Origin: CAHJXF01 sp038240015
Lineage (GTDB): Bacteria; Pseudomonadota; Gammaproteobacteria; Burkholderiales; Burkholderiaceae_D
Length of the DNA stretch: 28,309 bases
Reading direction: 5' to 3'
Assembly (NCBI GenBank): GCA_038240015.1
Contig: JBBSEF010000038.1
Coordinates: 1-28,309 of the forward strand
In this document: piece after piece, positions 15,375-24,348 of the stretch
Layout: each line of letters opens with the position of its first letter
How positions within the stretch are numbered: the first letter of the stretch is position 1
Notes under the pieces: model-generated
Told to the model about the DNA's origin: nothing
Seen by the model: the letters and a program-made list of their open reading frames with translations, nothing else
Databases searched by the model: none
Translations under genes and position numbers: made by a program

Positions 15375-18191
15375 CTAACCATTGCCGATGAGATCCTTGA
15401 CGCGCCCGGCAAGCGCATCCATCGTGAACGGTTTCGTCAGCACCTGCATCCCCGGCTCCAGATGCCCGTTGCCCACCACCGCGTTCTCGGCATAGCCGGT
15501 GATGAACAGCACCTTAAGTGCAGGCCGTACGGTCCGACCGCCATCGGCGACTTGTCTTCCGTTCATCCCTCCCGGGAGCCCCACATCGGTGATCAACAGA
15601 TCGATGCGAGCGTCCGAGCGCAGCACCGTGAGTCCCGATGCGCCGTCGGCTGCTTCGAGGGTCCCATAGCCGAGTTCTTCGATCACCTCGACGACCAACA
15701 TGCGCACAGTCTGTTCATCGTCGACAACCAACACGGTCTGGCCATGTTGGGCGCGCTCGAGGGCGTACGACTCGGCAGCCTCCGGGCGAGATTCCACGCC
15801 GTGGTTGCGAGGCAGGTAAAGACACATCGTAGTGCCATGGCCAACTTCGGAATAGATGCGCATCTGCCCGCCGGACTGACGCGCGAAGCCGTAAACCATC
15901 GAGAGCCCGAGCCCAGTTCCCATACCGATCGGCTTGGTCGTGAAGAACGGATCGATGGCGCGCTCGACGACCTCGCGCGTCATGCCGGTACCTGTGTCGG
16001 TGACGCATAGCGAAAGAAATTGACCCGGTGGAAGATCGCGGTCGCGCGCGGCGCGTTCGTCGAGCCACTTGTTGGCTGTCTCTATCGTCAGCCGTCCACC
16101 GTCGGGCATCGCATCGCGCGCGTTGATGCACAGGTTCAAGAGCGCGTTCTCCAACTGGTTGGTATCGACCAGCGTGGTCCAGAGTCCGACGGCGCCGACG
16201 ACCTCGACTTCGATCGAAGGTCCCACCGTGCGGCGTAGCAGTTCTTCCATCTCTCGAATCAGGCGGTTGATGTCGGTCGGCCTGGGATCGAGCGTCTGTC
16301 GGCGCGAGAACGCCAACAAGCGGTGCGTCAGCGAAGCGGCCCTGCGCGCCGCACCCTGAGCCGCGTTGACGTAGCGATCGACTTCGCCGATGCGACCCTG
16401 CGCCACCCGCCTCTGCAGCATCTCCAGACTACCGGTGATGCCGATCAACAGATTGTTGAAGTCGTGGGCCAAGCCGCCGGTGAGTTGACCGACCGCTTCC
16501 ATCTTCTGCGACTGGCGGAGCTGTTCTCGAGTGGCCTCGAGGGCCTCGGCCGCTTCCTTCTCGGTCGTGATGTGCCGGCCGCTGACGTAGACGAGATCGC
16601 CTTCGGGCGTCGCGGTCCATGAGATCCATCGATACGTGCCATCTCTGTGACGCAAGCGGTTTTCGTATCGAAGCAAGGGCTCGCGCGTCGCGTGGGCGTG
16701 CGCGCTCTCACTCGCGGTTCGATCGTCAGGATGAATCAGGTCGAGGTGGCTTCGCCCGATGATCTGATCCGGCGGCAGATCGAGGACAGCCGACCATGCG
16801 GGATTGACGGCACGGAGCAGACCGTTCGAGTCGGCAACGGCCAGCAAATCCTGCGAGATCTGCCACGACCGGTCGCGTTCGGCGAGAGCGTCGGCAACTC
16901 GCCTTTCAAGCGTCTGGTTGAGATCACGCAACTTTTCTTCTGCGTTGCGCTGCGCCGTGGTGTCGGTGTTGGTGCCGAACCAGCGGACGACCTCGCCAGC
17001 CTCGTTGCGTATCGGCCGGGCGCGACTGAGAAACCAGCGGTATTCGCCGTCACGGCCGCGCAATGGGAAGGTGTCCTCCCACACAGCACCGGTGCGAAAC
17101 GCCTCGGCGACTTTCTCGACGACCCGATCGACGTGATCGGGGTGGTGAACCTTCTGCCAGCCCCAGCCTTGCATTTCTTCCAACGTCGTGCCGGTGTAGT
17201 CGTACCAGCGCTGGTTGTACCAGTAGATCCATCCCGAGCCGTCCGCTGTCCATGCAAGCTGGTTGATGTTGTCGGCCAGTTCGCGAAAACGCATTTCGCT
17301 TTCGCGCAATGCTTGTTCTGCGCTCCGGGTCGCGGTGATATCGGTGACGACTCCCGGGAAGTGCAAGGGTCGGCCCAACGCATCGTTGCGACGGCGCCCT
17401 CGCGCGCAGACCCATCGCTCGTGACCCTCCGCGTCGATGGCGCGGAACTCCTCCTCGTACTCGTCCGTGCTCGCCATCGCGCGTTTGATCGCAGCACCGA
17501 TCCGGTCGCGATCTTCGGGATGAATGCCTTCGATGAAGGTTCCCGGCGCAACGCCATCGGCAGCAAGTGCCGGATCGACGGCGAACATGCGCGCGAAGTT
17601 CGCGTCGGCGTAAACGCGATCGGTCTTCAAATCCCAGTCCCAGATGCCGACCATGCTCGACGCGCCGAGAGCCACCGTAAGGCGGTCTTCGATCGATGCG
17701 AGGCGCTGTTCGGTCCGTCGGAGTTCCGTGATGTCGCGTCCCACCGAAACCAATCGATCCGGCTTGCCATCGGGACCGGGCAAGGATGAGATCACCACGT
17801 CCCACCATTTGGGCGTGCCCTTGTGCGTGGGGCAAAACCCCTGGAAGCGTCCCACCCCACCGGCACGAGCCTCTTCCACCGCATGCAGCGCCGCTTCGTG
17901 TTCACCGTCCTTCCACACACGCAGCCACGAAAGTCCGATGATCGCGTTCACGTCGACCACTTCCATGCTCTCGATACCGCCGGGGCTTACGAACTGGGTG
18001 TGCCCTTCGAGGTCGAGCACCACGATGCAATCGCGGCTCGAATTCAGGATGAGAGTGTTCAAGTCCTGCGCGCTACGCAGACTCGCGCCGATCGGCCGCA
18101 CCGGCGCGGCATCAACCGAACCGATCGGAGATTGATCGTCCATTCCGAAAACGGAATCGGCCACATCACGAATGGGCATCGCGTCGTTCAC
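15375..18191 (-). CDS. Multi-PAS hybrid histidine kinase with C-terminal receiver
   Basis: This 938-aa protein has no membrane segment and is probably cytosolic. In order: four PAS/PAC modules (about 40-157, 165-287, 300-417 and 440-545), a short coiled coil, a HisKA domain with phospho-accepting His576 in GGLAHDFNNLL, an HATPase domain (N box NALLNLCINARDAM 682-695, DTGTGM 732-737, GTGLGLS 758-764), and a receiver domain with acidic pair Asp824-Asp825, phosphoacceptor Asp869 in LLITDVGLPGG, Thr898 and Lys920. All catalytic residues are present. The signal is unknown; no haem or flavin site is evident. No separate response regulator lies nearby, so it is an orphan. The start is GTG at 18191 or ATG four codons later at 18179. 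A gene remnant lies on each side. Confidence 0.95.
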   Translation of the reverse strand: MNDAMPIRDVADSVFGMDDQSPIGSVDAAPVRPIGASLRSAQDLNTLILNSSRDCIVVLDLEGHTQFVSPGGIESMEVVDVNAIIGLSWLRVWKDGEHEAALHAVEEARAGGVGRFQGFCPTHKGTPKWWDVVISSLPGPDGKPDRLVSVGRDITELRRTEQRLASIEDRLTVALGASSMVGIWDWDLKTDRVYADANFARMFAVDPALAADGVAPGTFIEGIHPEDRDRIGAAIKRAMASTDEYEEEFRAIDAEGHERWVCARGRRRNDALGRPLHFPGVVTDITATRSAEQALRESEMRFRELADNINQLAWTADGSGWIYWYNQRWYDYTGTTLEEMQGWGWQKVHHPDHVDRVVEKVAEAFRTGAVWEDTFPLRGRDGEYRWFLSRARPIRNEAGEVVRWFGTNTDTTAQRNAEEKLRDLNQTLERRVADALAERDRSWQISQDLLAVADSNGLLRAVNPAWSAVLDLPPDQIIGRSHLDLIHPDDRTASESAHAHATREPLLRYENRLRHRDGTYRWISWTATPEGDLVYVSGRHITTEKEAAEALEATREQLRQSQKMEAVGQLTGGLAHDFNNLLIGITGSLEMLQRRVAQGRIGEVDRYVNAAQGAARRAASLTHRLLAFSRRQTLDPRPTDINRLIREMEELLRRTVGPSIEVEVVGAVGLWTTLVDTNQLENALLNLCINARDAMPDGGRLTIETANKWLDERAARDRDLPPGQFLSLCVTDTGTGMTREVVERAIDPFFTTKPIGMGTGLGLSMVYGFARQSGGQMRIYSEVGHGTTMCLYLPRNHGVESRPEAAESYALERAQHGQTVLVVDDEQTVRMLVVEVIEELGYGTLEAADGASGLTVLRSDARIDLLITDVGLPGGMNGRQVADGGRTVRPALKVLFITGYAENAVVGNGHLEPGMQVLTKPFTMDALAGRVKDLIGNG

Positions 18192-18272
18192 GTTGGTGTA
18201 TCCGAAATCGGTTACGGCACCATCTCAGCTTCGCGAGAGGTACGTCAGCGTGCGAGTCTATCCGAGCCGCCA

Positions 18273-18675
18273 CTACGCGCGCACCAGCAGCTTGCCGAGG
18301 TTCGCGCCCGCCGACAGACTGCCCAAAGCCTCGGGCAATTGCTCGAAGCCTTCGACGATGGTCTCGTGCAAGACGATCTCGCCGGCCCTCACCCACGGCG
18401 CAACGATGCGTCGCATCTCGTCCATGCGCGCGGTGTAGTCGCGAGCGAGGATGCCCTGAATGGTCGCGCGCTGATAGAGCATGTGCGCGAGCAGCCGCGG
18501 GCCTTGCGGCGGCTCGTCGAGGCCACCGTCGTACTGGCTGATCTGTCCGCAGATGACGACGCGCGCTCGACGCGCGAATCTGCGCGATGACGACATCGGT
18601 GATGTCGCCGCCGACATTGTCGAGATAGACATCGACACCGCGCGGACATGCGGCGCGTAGATCCACTGTCGGGCT
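18273..18675 (-). pseudogene. 3' remnant of an NADP-dependent oxidoreductase (zinc-independent MDR family), frameshifted
   Basis: The upstream part in one frame reads LRAACPRGVDVYLDNVGGDITDVVIAQI, of which CPRGVDVYLDNVGG is the hallmark of medium-chain NADP-dependent oxidoreductases (curA/leukotriene B4 dehydrogenase type). Around 18555-18585 the frame shifts and continues as RVVICGQISQYD, then RATIQGILARDY and GEIVLHETIVEGFEQLP, ending NLGKLLVRA. The N-terminal two thirds, including the substrate and most of the cofactor domain, are absent. Only about the last 135 residues remain, so this is a decayed gene. The shift falls in a CGCGC-rich inverted repeat. Confidence 0.8.
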
Positions 18676-18885
18676 TCGATGGAGGAGGTCATGATGATGT
18701 CGATGGTCGGCGTGCGGGAGTGCAGCCGCGCAACTTAGCAGATCGGATGCGCGATGCGACGCGATGCGATGGGCGACCGACAAGCTGCGCACAGGTTGAA
18801 TCGCGACTCCCTTATCATGTCGCGCATCGCACCGCATGCATGTCGTCGTCCAGCAAAAGCGACCTCCCCGGATGACCCCTTCTCG

Positions 18886-19020
18886 ATGCCGCAACCCGAA
18901 GATCGAAATCAGCGCGAACCGGGCGGCCCGTACTTCGGGCGGCTGTTGATCGTGCTCGCTCTCGCTGTGGGGTTCTGCGCGTTCCTGACGTGGGCGCTCA
19001 GCACCTGGCTTCAGGATTGA
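18886..19020 (+). CDS. Possible 44-aa single-pass membrane protein
   Basis: An ATG at 18886 opens 44 codons: a polar, proline-containing head (MPQPEDRNQREPGGPYFGR) followed by one hydrophobic helix (LLIVLALAVGFCAFLTWALS) and a short tail. The clean head-helix layout is typical of real small membrane proteins, but no ribosome-binding site is clear and longer in-frame starts exist (for example 18816). It converges with the GST gene, with 5 bp between the stops. Function unknown. Confidence 0.45.
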   Translation: MPQPEDRNQREPGGPYFGRLLIVLALAVGFCAFLTWALSTWLQD

Positions 19021-19025
19021 CGAAT

Positions 19026-19694
19026 CTACCCCGCGACCAGAGGCGCCGGCACCACCGAAACATGCTGCGCAATCGCGGCGGTCTTCTGCGCTTCGAGTGC
19101 GCGAACGAACGCGTCGCGGCTCTGCAGGCGCTGCCAGTAGTCCATCACCGACTTCGGAAACTTCGGTGCGAGGTCGAGCATTTCGGCCAGCATCAGCGCA
19201 TAGCCGACCGACACGTCGGCAGCGGTGAAGCGACGGGCGCACACGTAGGGCTCGTTCTCGATCACGGCCTCGATGCCGCGCAAGCGCGCGAGGAACCAGC
19301 GCGTGTAGTCTTCGGCGACCTGACCCGAGCGTCGATGTTCGGGCTCGAAGCGTGCGTAGCGCAGGATCAAGGTCAGGGGAAAGGTCAGCGTCGCTTCGCC
19401 GAAAAAGAGCCACTGCAGGTAGGCCGCGAATTCGGGTGCATCACTGGCCACGTCGATGCTCGTTGCGCCGTAGCGCGCGGCGAGGTAATGACAGATCGCC
19501 GAGGACTCCGTCATCCAATGATCGTCGTCGAAGAACGCCGGCACCGTGCCGAGTGGATTGATCGCAAGAAAATCGCGCGCATGAACGCGCGGCGGGAACG
19601 GCAACATCTTCAATTCGTAAGGCAGCGCAAGTTCTTCAAGCATCCACAGCACGCGAAACGATCGCGCGCTCACGCAGTGGTGCACTTGAATCAT
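19026..19694 (-). CDS. Glutathione S-transferase family protein
   Basis: This 222-aa protein has a thioredoxin-like N-terminal domain (MIQVHHCVSARSFRVLWMLEEL, then NPLGTVPAFFDDDHWMTESSAI with the cis-Pro and glutathione-contacting E-S pair) and an all-helical C-terminal domain with RRFTAADVSVGYALMLAEM. Substrate unknown. The ATG at 19694 overlaps the HMG-CoA lyase stop as ATGA, which implies translational coupling to the leucine pathway genes. Longer upstream starts in this frame would overlap the lyase gene and lack homology. Confidence 0.92.
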   Translation of the reverse strand: MIQVHHCVSARSFRVLWMLEELALPYELKMLPFPPRVHARDFLAINPLGTVPAFFDDDHWMTESSAICHYLAARYGATSIDVASDAPEFAAYLQWLFFGEATLTFPLTLILRYARFEPEHRRSGQVAEDYTRWFLARLRGIEAVIENEPYVCARRFTAADVSVGYALMLAEMLDLAPKFPKSVMDYWQRLQSRDAFVRALEAQKTAAIAQHVSVVPAPLVAG

Positions 19695-20608
19695 GCGGCC
19701 GCTTTGGAAAGGGCGGACTCCCGCCTGGCAAGCAGCGCGCGCGTCACGCGCGAGTTGGGCTCGCGGTTCAGGCGCTCGCTGATCCATGCGGACGTATCGA
19801 CCAGCAGATCGAGATCGATGCCGGTGTCCGCGCCAAGGCCGTGCAGCAGATAGACCACGTCTTCGGTCGCGACGTTGCCGGTCGCGCCCTTCGCGTACGG
19901 GCAACCGCCCAGGCCCGAGATCGAACTGTCGAAGGTGCGAACGCCGAAGCGCCACGACGCATCGACGTTCGCGATCGCCATGCCGTATGTGTCGTGATAG
20001 TGGCCCGCAAGTTGCCCAACCGGCACGACGCGCGCAACCGCTTCGAGCATGCGCTCGATCGACGCCGGCGTGCCGGCGCCGATGGTGTCGCCAAGCGAGA
20101 CTTCGTAGGCGCCGCGCTGGTACAGCGCCTTCGCGACATCGGCCGCGGCCTGCGGCGTGATCGGCCCTTCGTACGGACACGCGACGACGCAGGAGACATA
20201 GCCGCGCACCTTGATGCCCTTCGCTTTCGCCGCCGCGAACACCGGCTCGAAACGCGCGATCGATTCATCGATCGAGCAGTTGATGTTCTTCAGCGAAAAA
20301 CTTTCGGACGCAGCCGCGAACACGGCGACCTCGGCCGCTCCCGCGTCGACTGCGGCTTCGAAACCCTTGAGGTTCGGCGTGAGCACCGGATAGCTCACGC
20401 CGGGCCGCTTCACGAGGCGCCGCATGATCGCGTCGTGGTCGCCCATCTGCGGGACCCACTTCGGCGATACGAAGGCGGTCGCCTCGATGGCGGTCACGCC
20501 CGCGGCGCCGAGCCGAGCGATCAGTTCGAGCTTGGTCTCGGTCGTCACGGTCTGCTGCTCATTCTGCAAACCGTCGCGCGGGCCGACCTCGACGATGCGA
20601 GCCTTCAT
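19691..20608 (-). CDS. mvaB: Hydroxymethylglutaryl-CoA lyase
   Basis: This 305-aa TIM-barrel enzyme splits HMG-CoA into acetoacetate and acetyl-CoA, the last step of leucine degradation (LiuE). It has VEVGPRDGLQNE at 7-17, SLGDTIGAGTP at 171-181, the metal-binding HYHD at 203-206 and the active-site signature GGCPYAKGATGN, with catalytic Cys236. I start at 20608 (MKARIVEVGPRDG), the family start. An upstream in-frame extension would read through three tandem repeats and add His-rich residues. It follows the biotin carboxylase subunit gene by 67 bp and overlaps the GST gene by 4 bp. Confidence 0.96.
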   Translation of the reverse strand: MKARIVEVGPRDGLQNEQQTVTTETKLELIARLGAAGVTAIEATAFVSPKWVPQMGDHDAIMRRLVKRPGVSYPVLTPNLKGFEAAVDAGAAEVAVFAAASESFSLKNINCSIDESIARFEPVFAAAKAKGIKVRGYVSCVVACPYEGPITPQAAADVAKALYQRGAYEVSLGDTIGAGTPASIERMLEAVARVVPVGQLAGHYHDTYGMAIANVDASWRFGVRTFDSSISGLGGCPYAKGATGNVATEDVVYLLHGLGADTGIDLDLLVDTSAWISERLNREPNSRVTRALLARRESALSKAAA

Positions 20609-20611
20609 ACC

Positions 20612-20656
20612 GAAATGTTGATGCGTGAAATGTTCATGCGTGAAATGTTGATGTCT
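20612..20656. repeat. Three tandem 15-bp repeats between liuD and mvaB
   Basis: Units at 20612-20626, 20627-20641 and 20642-20656 read GAAATGTTSATGCGT with one or two changes. Each unit is five codons long, so repeat number does not alter the reading frame on the reverse strand, where they would encode His-Gln/Glu-His-Phe-Thr. They lie in the spacer just upstream of the mvaB start. Confidence 0.85.
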
Positions 20657-20675
20657 GAAGCATGTATGTGAATGT

Positions 20676-22697
20676 TCAAACCGCGGCTTCGAAATCGACC
20701 AGCTCCGCACCGTCCGCGACCTGATCGCCCGGCGCGTAGTGAAAGGCCTTTACCTTACCCCTGTTGGGCGCGGTAATGGTGTGCTCCATCTTCATCGCTT
20801 CGAGTACCAGCAGCGGCGCGCCCTTCTCAACGATCGCGCCGGCGGCAGCGATGAGCGCGATCACCTTGCCGGGCATCGGCGCCTTGAGTCCGCCTTCGAG
20901 TTCGTCGCCCTTGCCGCCGACATTCAGGGTGTCGACCATGGCGATCGGCCACGAGCGCCCTTCGAAGAACACGTGGCGGCGTTCACCCGCCGCGACCACG
21001 GCCGCGCGCAAGCGGCGCTCGCCGAGCTGCGCCTGCAGTTGGCTGTCGGGGCCGAGCGAGCCACGCGCGAATACGCGTTGTCCGTCGAGCACCAACCAGT
21101 GCCCTGCATTGCTCCCCGCATTTCCCCCGCTCGCGGCTTCGATCACCACGGTCTGCAGCACCTCGCCGTAGCGTAAGGTCATCGTGCGCTGCGCACGACC
21201 GTTCAAACGCCAGCCGTCGAGGATGCGCCACGGCGAATCGCGATCGGGCGCATCGGCAGCGCGCTTCTCGGCGAGCCGCGCTTCACGACGCAGTTCAGCC
21301 AACGCCGCGAGCAGCCACACGTCGTCAGGCACCGCGACCTTCTCGGGAAACAGCAACGCGGACTCGCGCTCGATCAAGCCGGTGTCGAGATCGGCATGCG
21401 CGAACGATGGCGTCGAGACCAGACGCGCGAGGAACTCGACATTGTTCGCGACGCCGACCACGCGATATTGCGCGAGCGCCTGGCGCATGCGGGCAAGCGC
21501 CTGACGGCGATCGCTGCCCCAAACGATCAGCTTGGCGATCATCGGGTCGTAGAACGGCGTGATCTCGTCGCCCTGCTCGACGCCGGTGTCGACGCGCACG
21601 TGATCGGACTCGGGTGGCGGAGCGAGATGCAGCAGGCGTCCGGTCGATGGCAGGAAACCCTTGTCGGGATCTTCGGCATAAATGCGCGCTTCGAGCGCGT
21701 GGCCGTCGATCGAAAGTTGATCCTGCGTCAACGGCAACGCTTCGCCCGACGCCACGCGCAATTGCCACTCGACCAGATCGAGCCCGGTGATCATTTCGGT
21801 CACCGGATGCTCGACCTGCAAGCGCGTGTTCATCTCCATGAAATAGAAACTGCCGTCCTGATTGGCGATGAACTCGACCGTGCCCGCGCCGACATAGCCG
21901 ACCGCCTTCGCGGCTTCGACCGCAGCCTTGCCCATCGCGGCACGACGCGCCTCGGTCATGCCCGGCGCAGGCGCTTCTTCGAGCACTTTCTGATGACGAC
22001 GCTGCACCGAGCAATCGCGCTCGAACAAATGCAGGACGTTGCCGTGCTTGTCGCCGAACACCTGGATCTCGATGTGGCGCGGCTTCAACACATACTTCTC
22101 GACGAGCACATGGTCGTCGTTGAATGAACTCTTGGCCTCGCGCTTGCACGACACCAGCGACGCATCGAAATCCTCGGCGCGATCGGCGCGACGCATGCCC
22201 TTGCCGCCGCCACCCGCGCTGGCCTTGATCAGCACCGGATACCCGATGCGCGCCGCCTCGTTTGCAAGCAAGGCCGGCGTCTGATCGTCGCCGTGATAGC
22301 CGGGCGTGAGCGGCACACCCGCTTTCTCCATCAACTTCTTGGCTTCCGATTTCGAACCCATCGCGTGGATCGCAGCGACCGGCGGTCCGATGAAGACGAC
22401 GCCGGCCGCAGCGCACGCCTCGGCGAAGTCTTCGTTCTCAGACAAAAACCCATAGCCCGGATGAACCGCTTCGGCGCCTGTGCGCTGCGCCGCTTCGAGT
22501 ATCCGATCGGAGACGAGATAAGACTCGCGCGCGGGTGCAGGCCCGATCAACACCGCCTCGTCCGCAAGCCGCACGTGGCGTGCATTGGCATCGGCCTCCG
22601 AATACACCGCGACGGTCGCAATGCCCATGCGCCGCGCGGTCTTGATCACACGGCAGGCGATCTCTCCGCGGTTGGCGATCAGAATCTTTTTGAACAT
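20676..22697 (-). CDS. liuD: 3-methylcrotonyl-CoA carboxylase biotin-containing (alpha) subunit
   Basis: This 673-aa protein has a biotin carboxylase domain (MFKKILIANRGEIACRV at the start, GYGFLSEN, the ATP-grasp loop KASAGGGGKGMR, and FMEMNTRLQVEHPVTE) to about residue 445. A linker domain of the methylcrotonyl/geranyl type follows, and a C-terminal biotinyl domain carries biotin Lys636 in LEAMKMEHT. It carboxylates biotin with bicarbonate and ATP and works with the LiuB-type carboxyltransferase, 12 bp upstream. Context (isovaleryl-CoA dehydrogenase and HMG-CoA lyase) favours 3-methylcrotonyl-CoA over propionyl- or acetyl-CoA as substrate. Confidence 0.94.
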   Translation of the reverse strand: MFKKILIANRGEIACRVIKTARRMGIATVAVYSEADANARHVRLADEAVLIGPAPARESYLVSDRILEAAQRTGAEAVHPGYGFLSENEDFAEACAAAGVVFIGPPVAAIHAMGSKSEAKKLMEKAGVPLTPGYHGDDQTPALLANEAARIGYPVLIKASAGGGGKGMRRADRAEDFDASLVSCKREAKSSFNDDHVLVEKYVLKPRHIEIQVFGDKHGNVLHLFERDCSVQRRHQKVLEEAPAPGMTEARRAAMGKAAVEAAKAVGYVGAGTVEFIANQDGSFYFMEMNTRLQVEHPVTEMITGLDLVEWQLRVASGEALPLTQDQLSIDGHALEARIYAEDPDKGFLPSTGRLLHLAPPPESDHVRVDTGVEQGDEITPFYDPMIAKLIVWGSDRRQALARMRQALAQYRVVGVANNVEFLARLVSTPSFAHADLDTGLIERESALLFPEKVAVPDDVWLLAALAELRREARLAEKRAADAPDRDSPWRILDGWRLNGRAQRTMTLRYGEVLQTVVIEAASGGNAGSNAGHWLVLDGQRVFARGSLGPDSQLQAQLGERRLRAAVVAAGERRHVFFEGRSWPIAMVDTLNVGGKGDELEGGLKAPMPGKVIALIAAAGAIVEKGAPLLVLEAMKMEHTITAPNRGKVKAFHYAPGDQVADGAELVDFEAAV

Positions 22698-22709
22698 CGT
22701 GGCCGCGCC

Positions 22710-24314
22710 TCACATCCTGAACACACCGAACTTCGTCGACGCAATCGGCGCATTGAGCGCGGCCGACAGCGACAGCCCGAGCACGCGCCGCGTCTGCGCG
22801 GGATCGACCACACCGTCATCCCACAAGCGCGCGGTTGCGTAATACGGATGGCCTTGTTCTTCATACTGCGTGCGTAGCGGCACCTTGAAGTTTTCTTCTT
22901 CTTCAGCGGACCACGCGCCGCCCCTGGCTTCGATGCCATCGCGCCGCACGGTCGCGAGCACGCTCGCGGCCTGCTCACCGCCCATCACGCTGATACGCGC
23001 GTTCGGCCACATCCACAAAAAGCGTGGCGAATACGCGCGGCCGCACATGCCGTAGTTGCCCGCGCCGAACGAGCCGCCGATCAGCATCGTGATCTTGGGC
23101 ACCTGCGCGGTGGCGACCGCGGTCACCATCTTGGCGCCGTCCTTCGCGATGCCTGCATTCTCGACCTTGCGACCGACCATGAAGCCGGTGATGTTCTGCA
23201 GGAACACCAGCGGCACGCCGCGCTGCGCGCACAGTTCGATGAAGTGCGCGCCCTTCTGCGCCGACTCGCCGAACAGGATGCCGTTATTGGCGATGATGCC
23301 GACCGGCATGCCGTAGAGATGCGCGAAGCCCGTCACCAGCGTTGCGCCATAGCGCTGCTTGAATTCGTCGAGCCGTGAACCATCGACGACCCGCGCGATG
23401 ACCTCGCGCACGTCGTAGGGCTTCTTCGTGTCCTGCGGAATCACGCCGTAGATTTCCTGCGGATCGTAGAGCGGCTCTTCGATCGGCTCGAACGTCACGC
23501 CGTTGGGCTTCCTGCGATTGAGGTTGCCGACGATATGACGCGCGATGTAGAGCGCGTGGCTGTCGTTCTCGGCCAGATGATCGGCCACGCCCGAGATGCG
23601 CGTGTGGACGTCGCCCCCGCCGAGGTCTTCGGCGCTGACCACTTCGCCGGTCGCAGCCTTCACCAGCGGCGGCCCACCTAAAAAGATCGTGCCCTGATTG
23701 CGCACGATGATGGTCTCGTCGCTCATCGCGGGCACATACGCGCCGCCCGCCGTGCACGAGCCCATCACGACTGCGATCTGCGGGATCGCCTGCGCGCTCA
23801 TGTTGGCCTGGTTGTAGAAGATGCGGCCGAAGTGATCGCGATCGGGAAACACTTCGTCCTGGCGCGGCAGATAAGCGCCTCCCGAATCGACCAGGTAGAT
23901 GCACGGCAGATGATTCTGCCCGGCGATCTCCTGCGCCCGCAGATGCTTCTTGACCGTGAGCGGATAGTAGGTGCCGCCCTTCACGGTCGCGTCGTTCGCG
24001 ACCACCATGCATTCGATGCCGGCAACGCGGCCGACCCCGGTGATGACGCCGGCCGATGGCGCCTCGTCGTCGTACATGCCGTGCGCGGCGAGCTGGCCGA
24101 CTTCGAGAAACGGCGTGCCGGGATCGAGTAGGCGATTGACGCGCTCGCGCGGCAAGAGCTTGCCTCGCGCGGTGTGCTTCGCGCGCGCCGATTCGCCGCC
24201 GCCTTCTTCGACTTTCGAGACCTGGACACGCAGGTCGTCGACCTGCGCGCGCATCGCGTTCGCGTTGCTCTTGAATTCTTCCGAGCGCGGATTGAGTTTG
24301 GATTCGAGCTTCAT
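22710..24314 (-). CDS. liuB: 3-methylcrotonyl-CoA carboxylase carboxyltransferase (beta) subunit
   Basis: This 534-aa protein is an acyl-CoA carboxyltransferase with both crotonase-like halves. Motifs include KHTARGKLLPRERVNRLLDPG, GSCTAGGAYVPAMSDE, IFLGGPPLVKAATGE, LQNITGFMVG and GGSFGAGNYGMCGRAY. It moves the carboxyl group from biotin to 3-methylcrotonyl-CoA, giving 3-methylglutaconyl-CoA. Length matches MCC beta subunits. It starts 34 bp after the isovaleryl-CoA dehydrogenase gene and is followed directly by the biotin subunit gene. In many proteobacteria a hydratase gene, liuC, lies between these two; it is absent here. Confidence 0.95.
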   Translation of the reverse strand: MKLESKLNPRSEEFKSNANAMRAQVDDLRVQVSKVEEGGGESARAKHTARGKLLPRERVNRLLDPGTPFLEVGQLAAHGMYDDEAPSAGVITGVGRVAGIECMVVANDATVKGGTYYPLTVKKHLRAQEIAGQNHLPCIYLVDSGGAYLPRQDEVFPDRDHFGRIFYNQANMSAQAIPQIAVVMGSCTAGGAYVPAMSDETIIVRNQGTIFLGGPPLVKAATGEVVSAEDLGGGDVHTRISGVADHLAENDSHALYIARHIVGNLNRRKPNGVTFEPIEEPLYDPQEIYGVIPQDTKKPYDVREVIARVVDGSRLDEFKQRYGATLVTGFAHLYGMPVGIIANNGILFGESAQKGAHFIELCAQRGVPLVFLQNITGFMVGRKVENAGIAKDGAKMVTAVATAQVPKITMLIGGSFGAGNYGMCGRAYSPRFLWMWPNARISVMGGEQAASVLATVRRDGIEARGGAWSAEEEENFKVPLRTQYEEQGHPYYATARLWDDGVVDPAQTRRVLGLSLSAALNAPIASTKFGVFRM

Positions 24315-24348
24315 GCTTTTTATTGTTGCCTCGAATTTGCGTTCACCA

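Noticed and set aside
18676..19413. Reverse-strand frame continuing upstream of the oxidoreductase remnant, part of a 415-codon frame
   Set aside because: Beyond the DNVGG motif the frame shows no homology and crosses the opposite frame of the GST gene.
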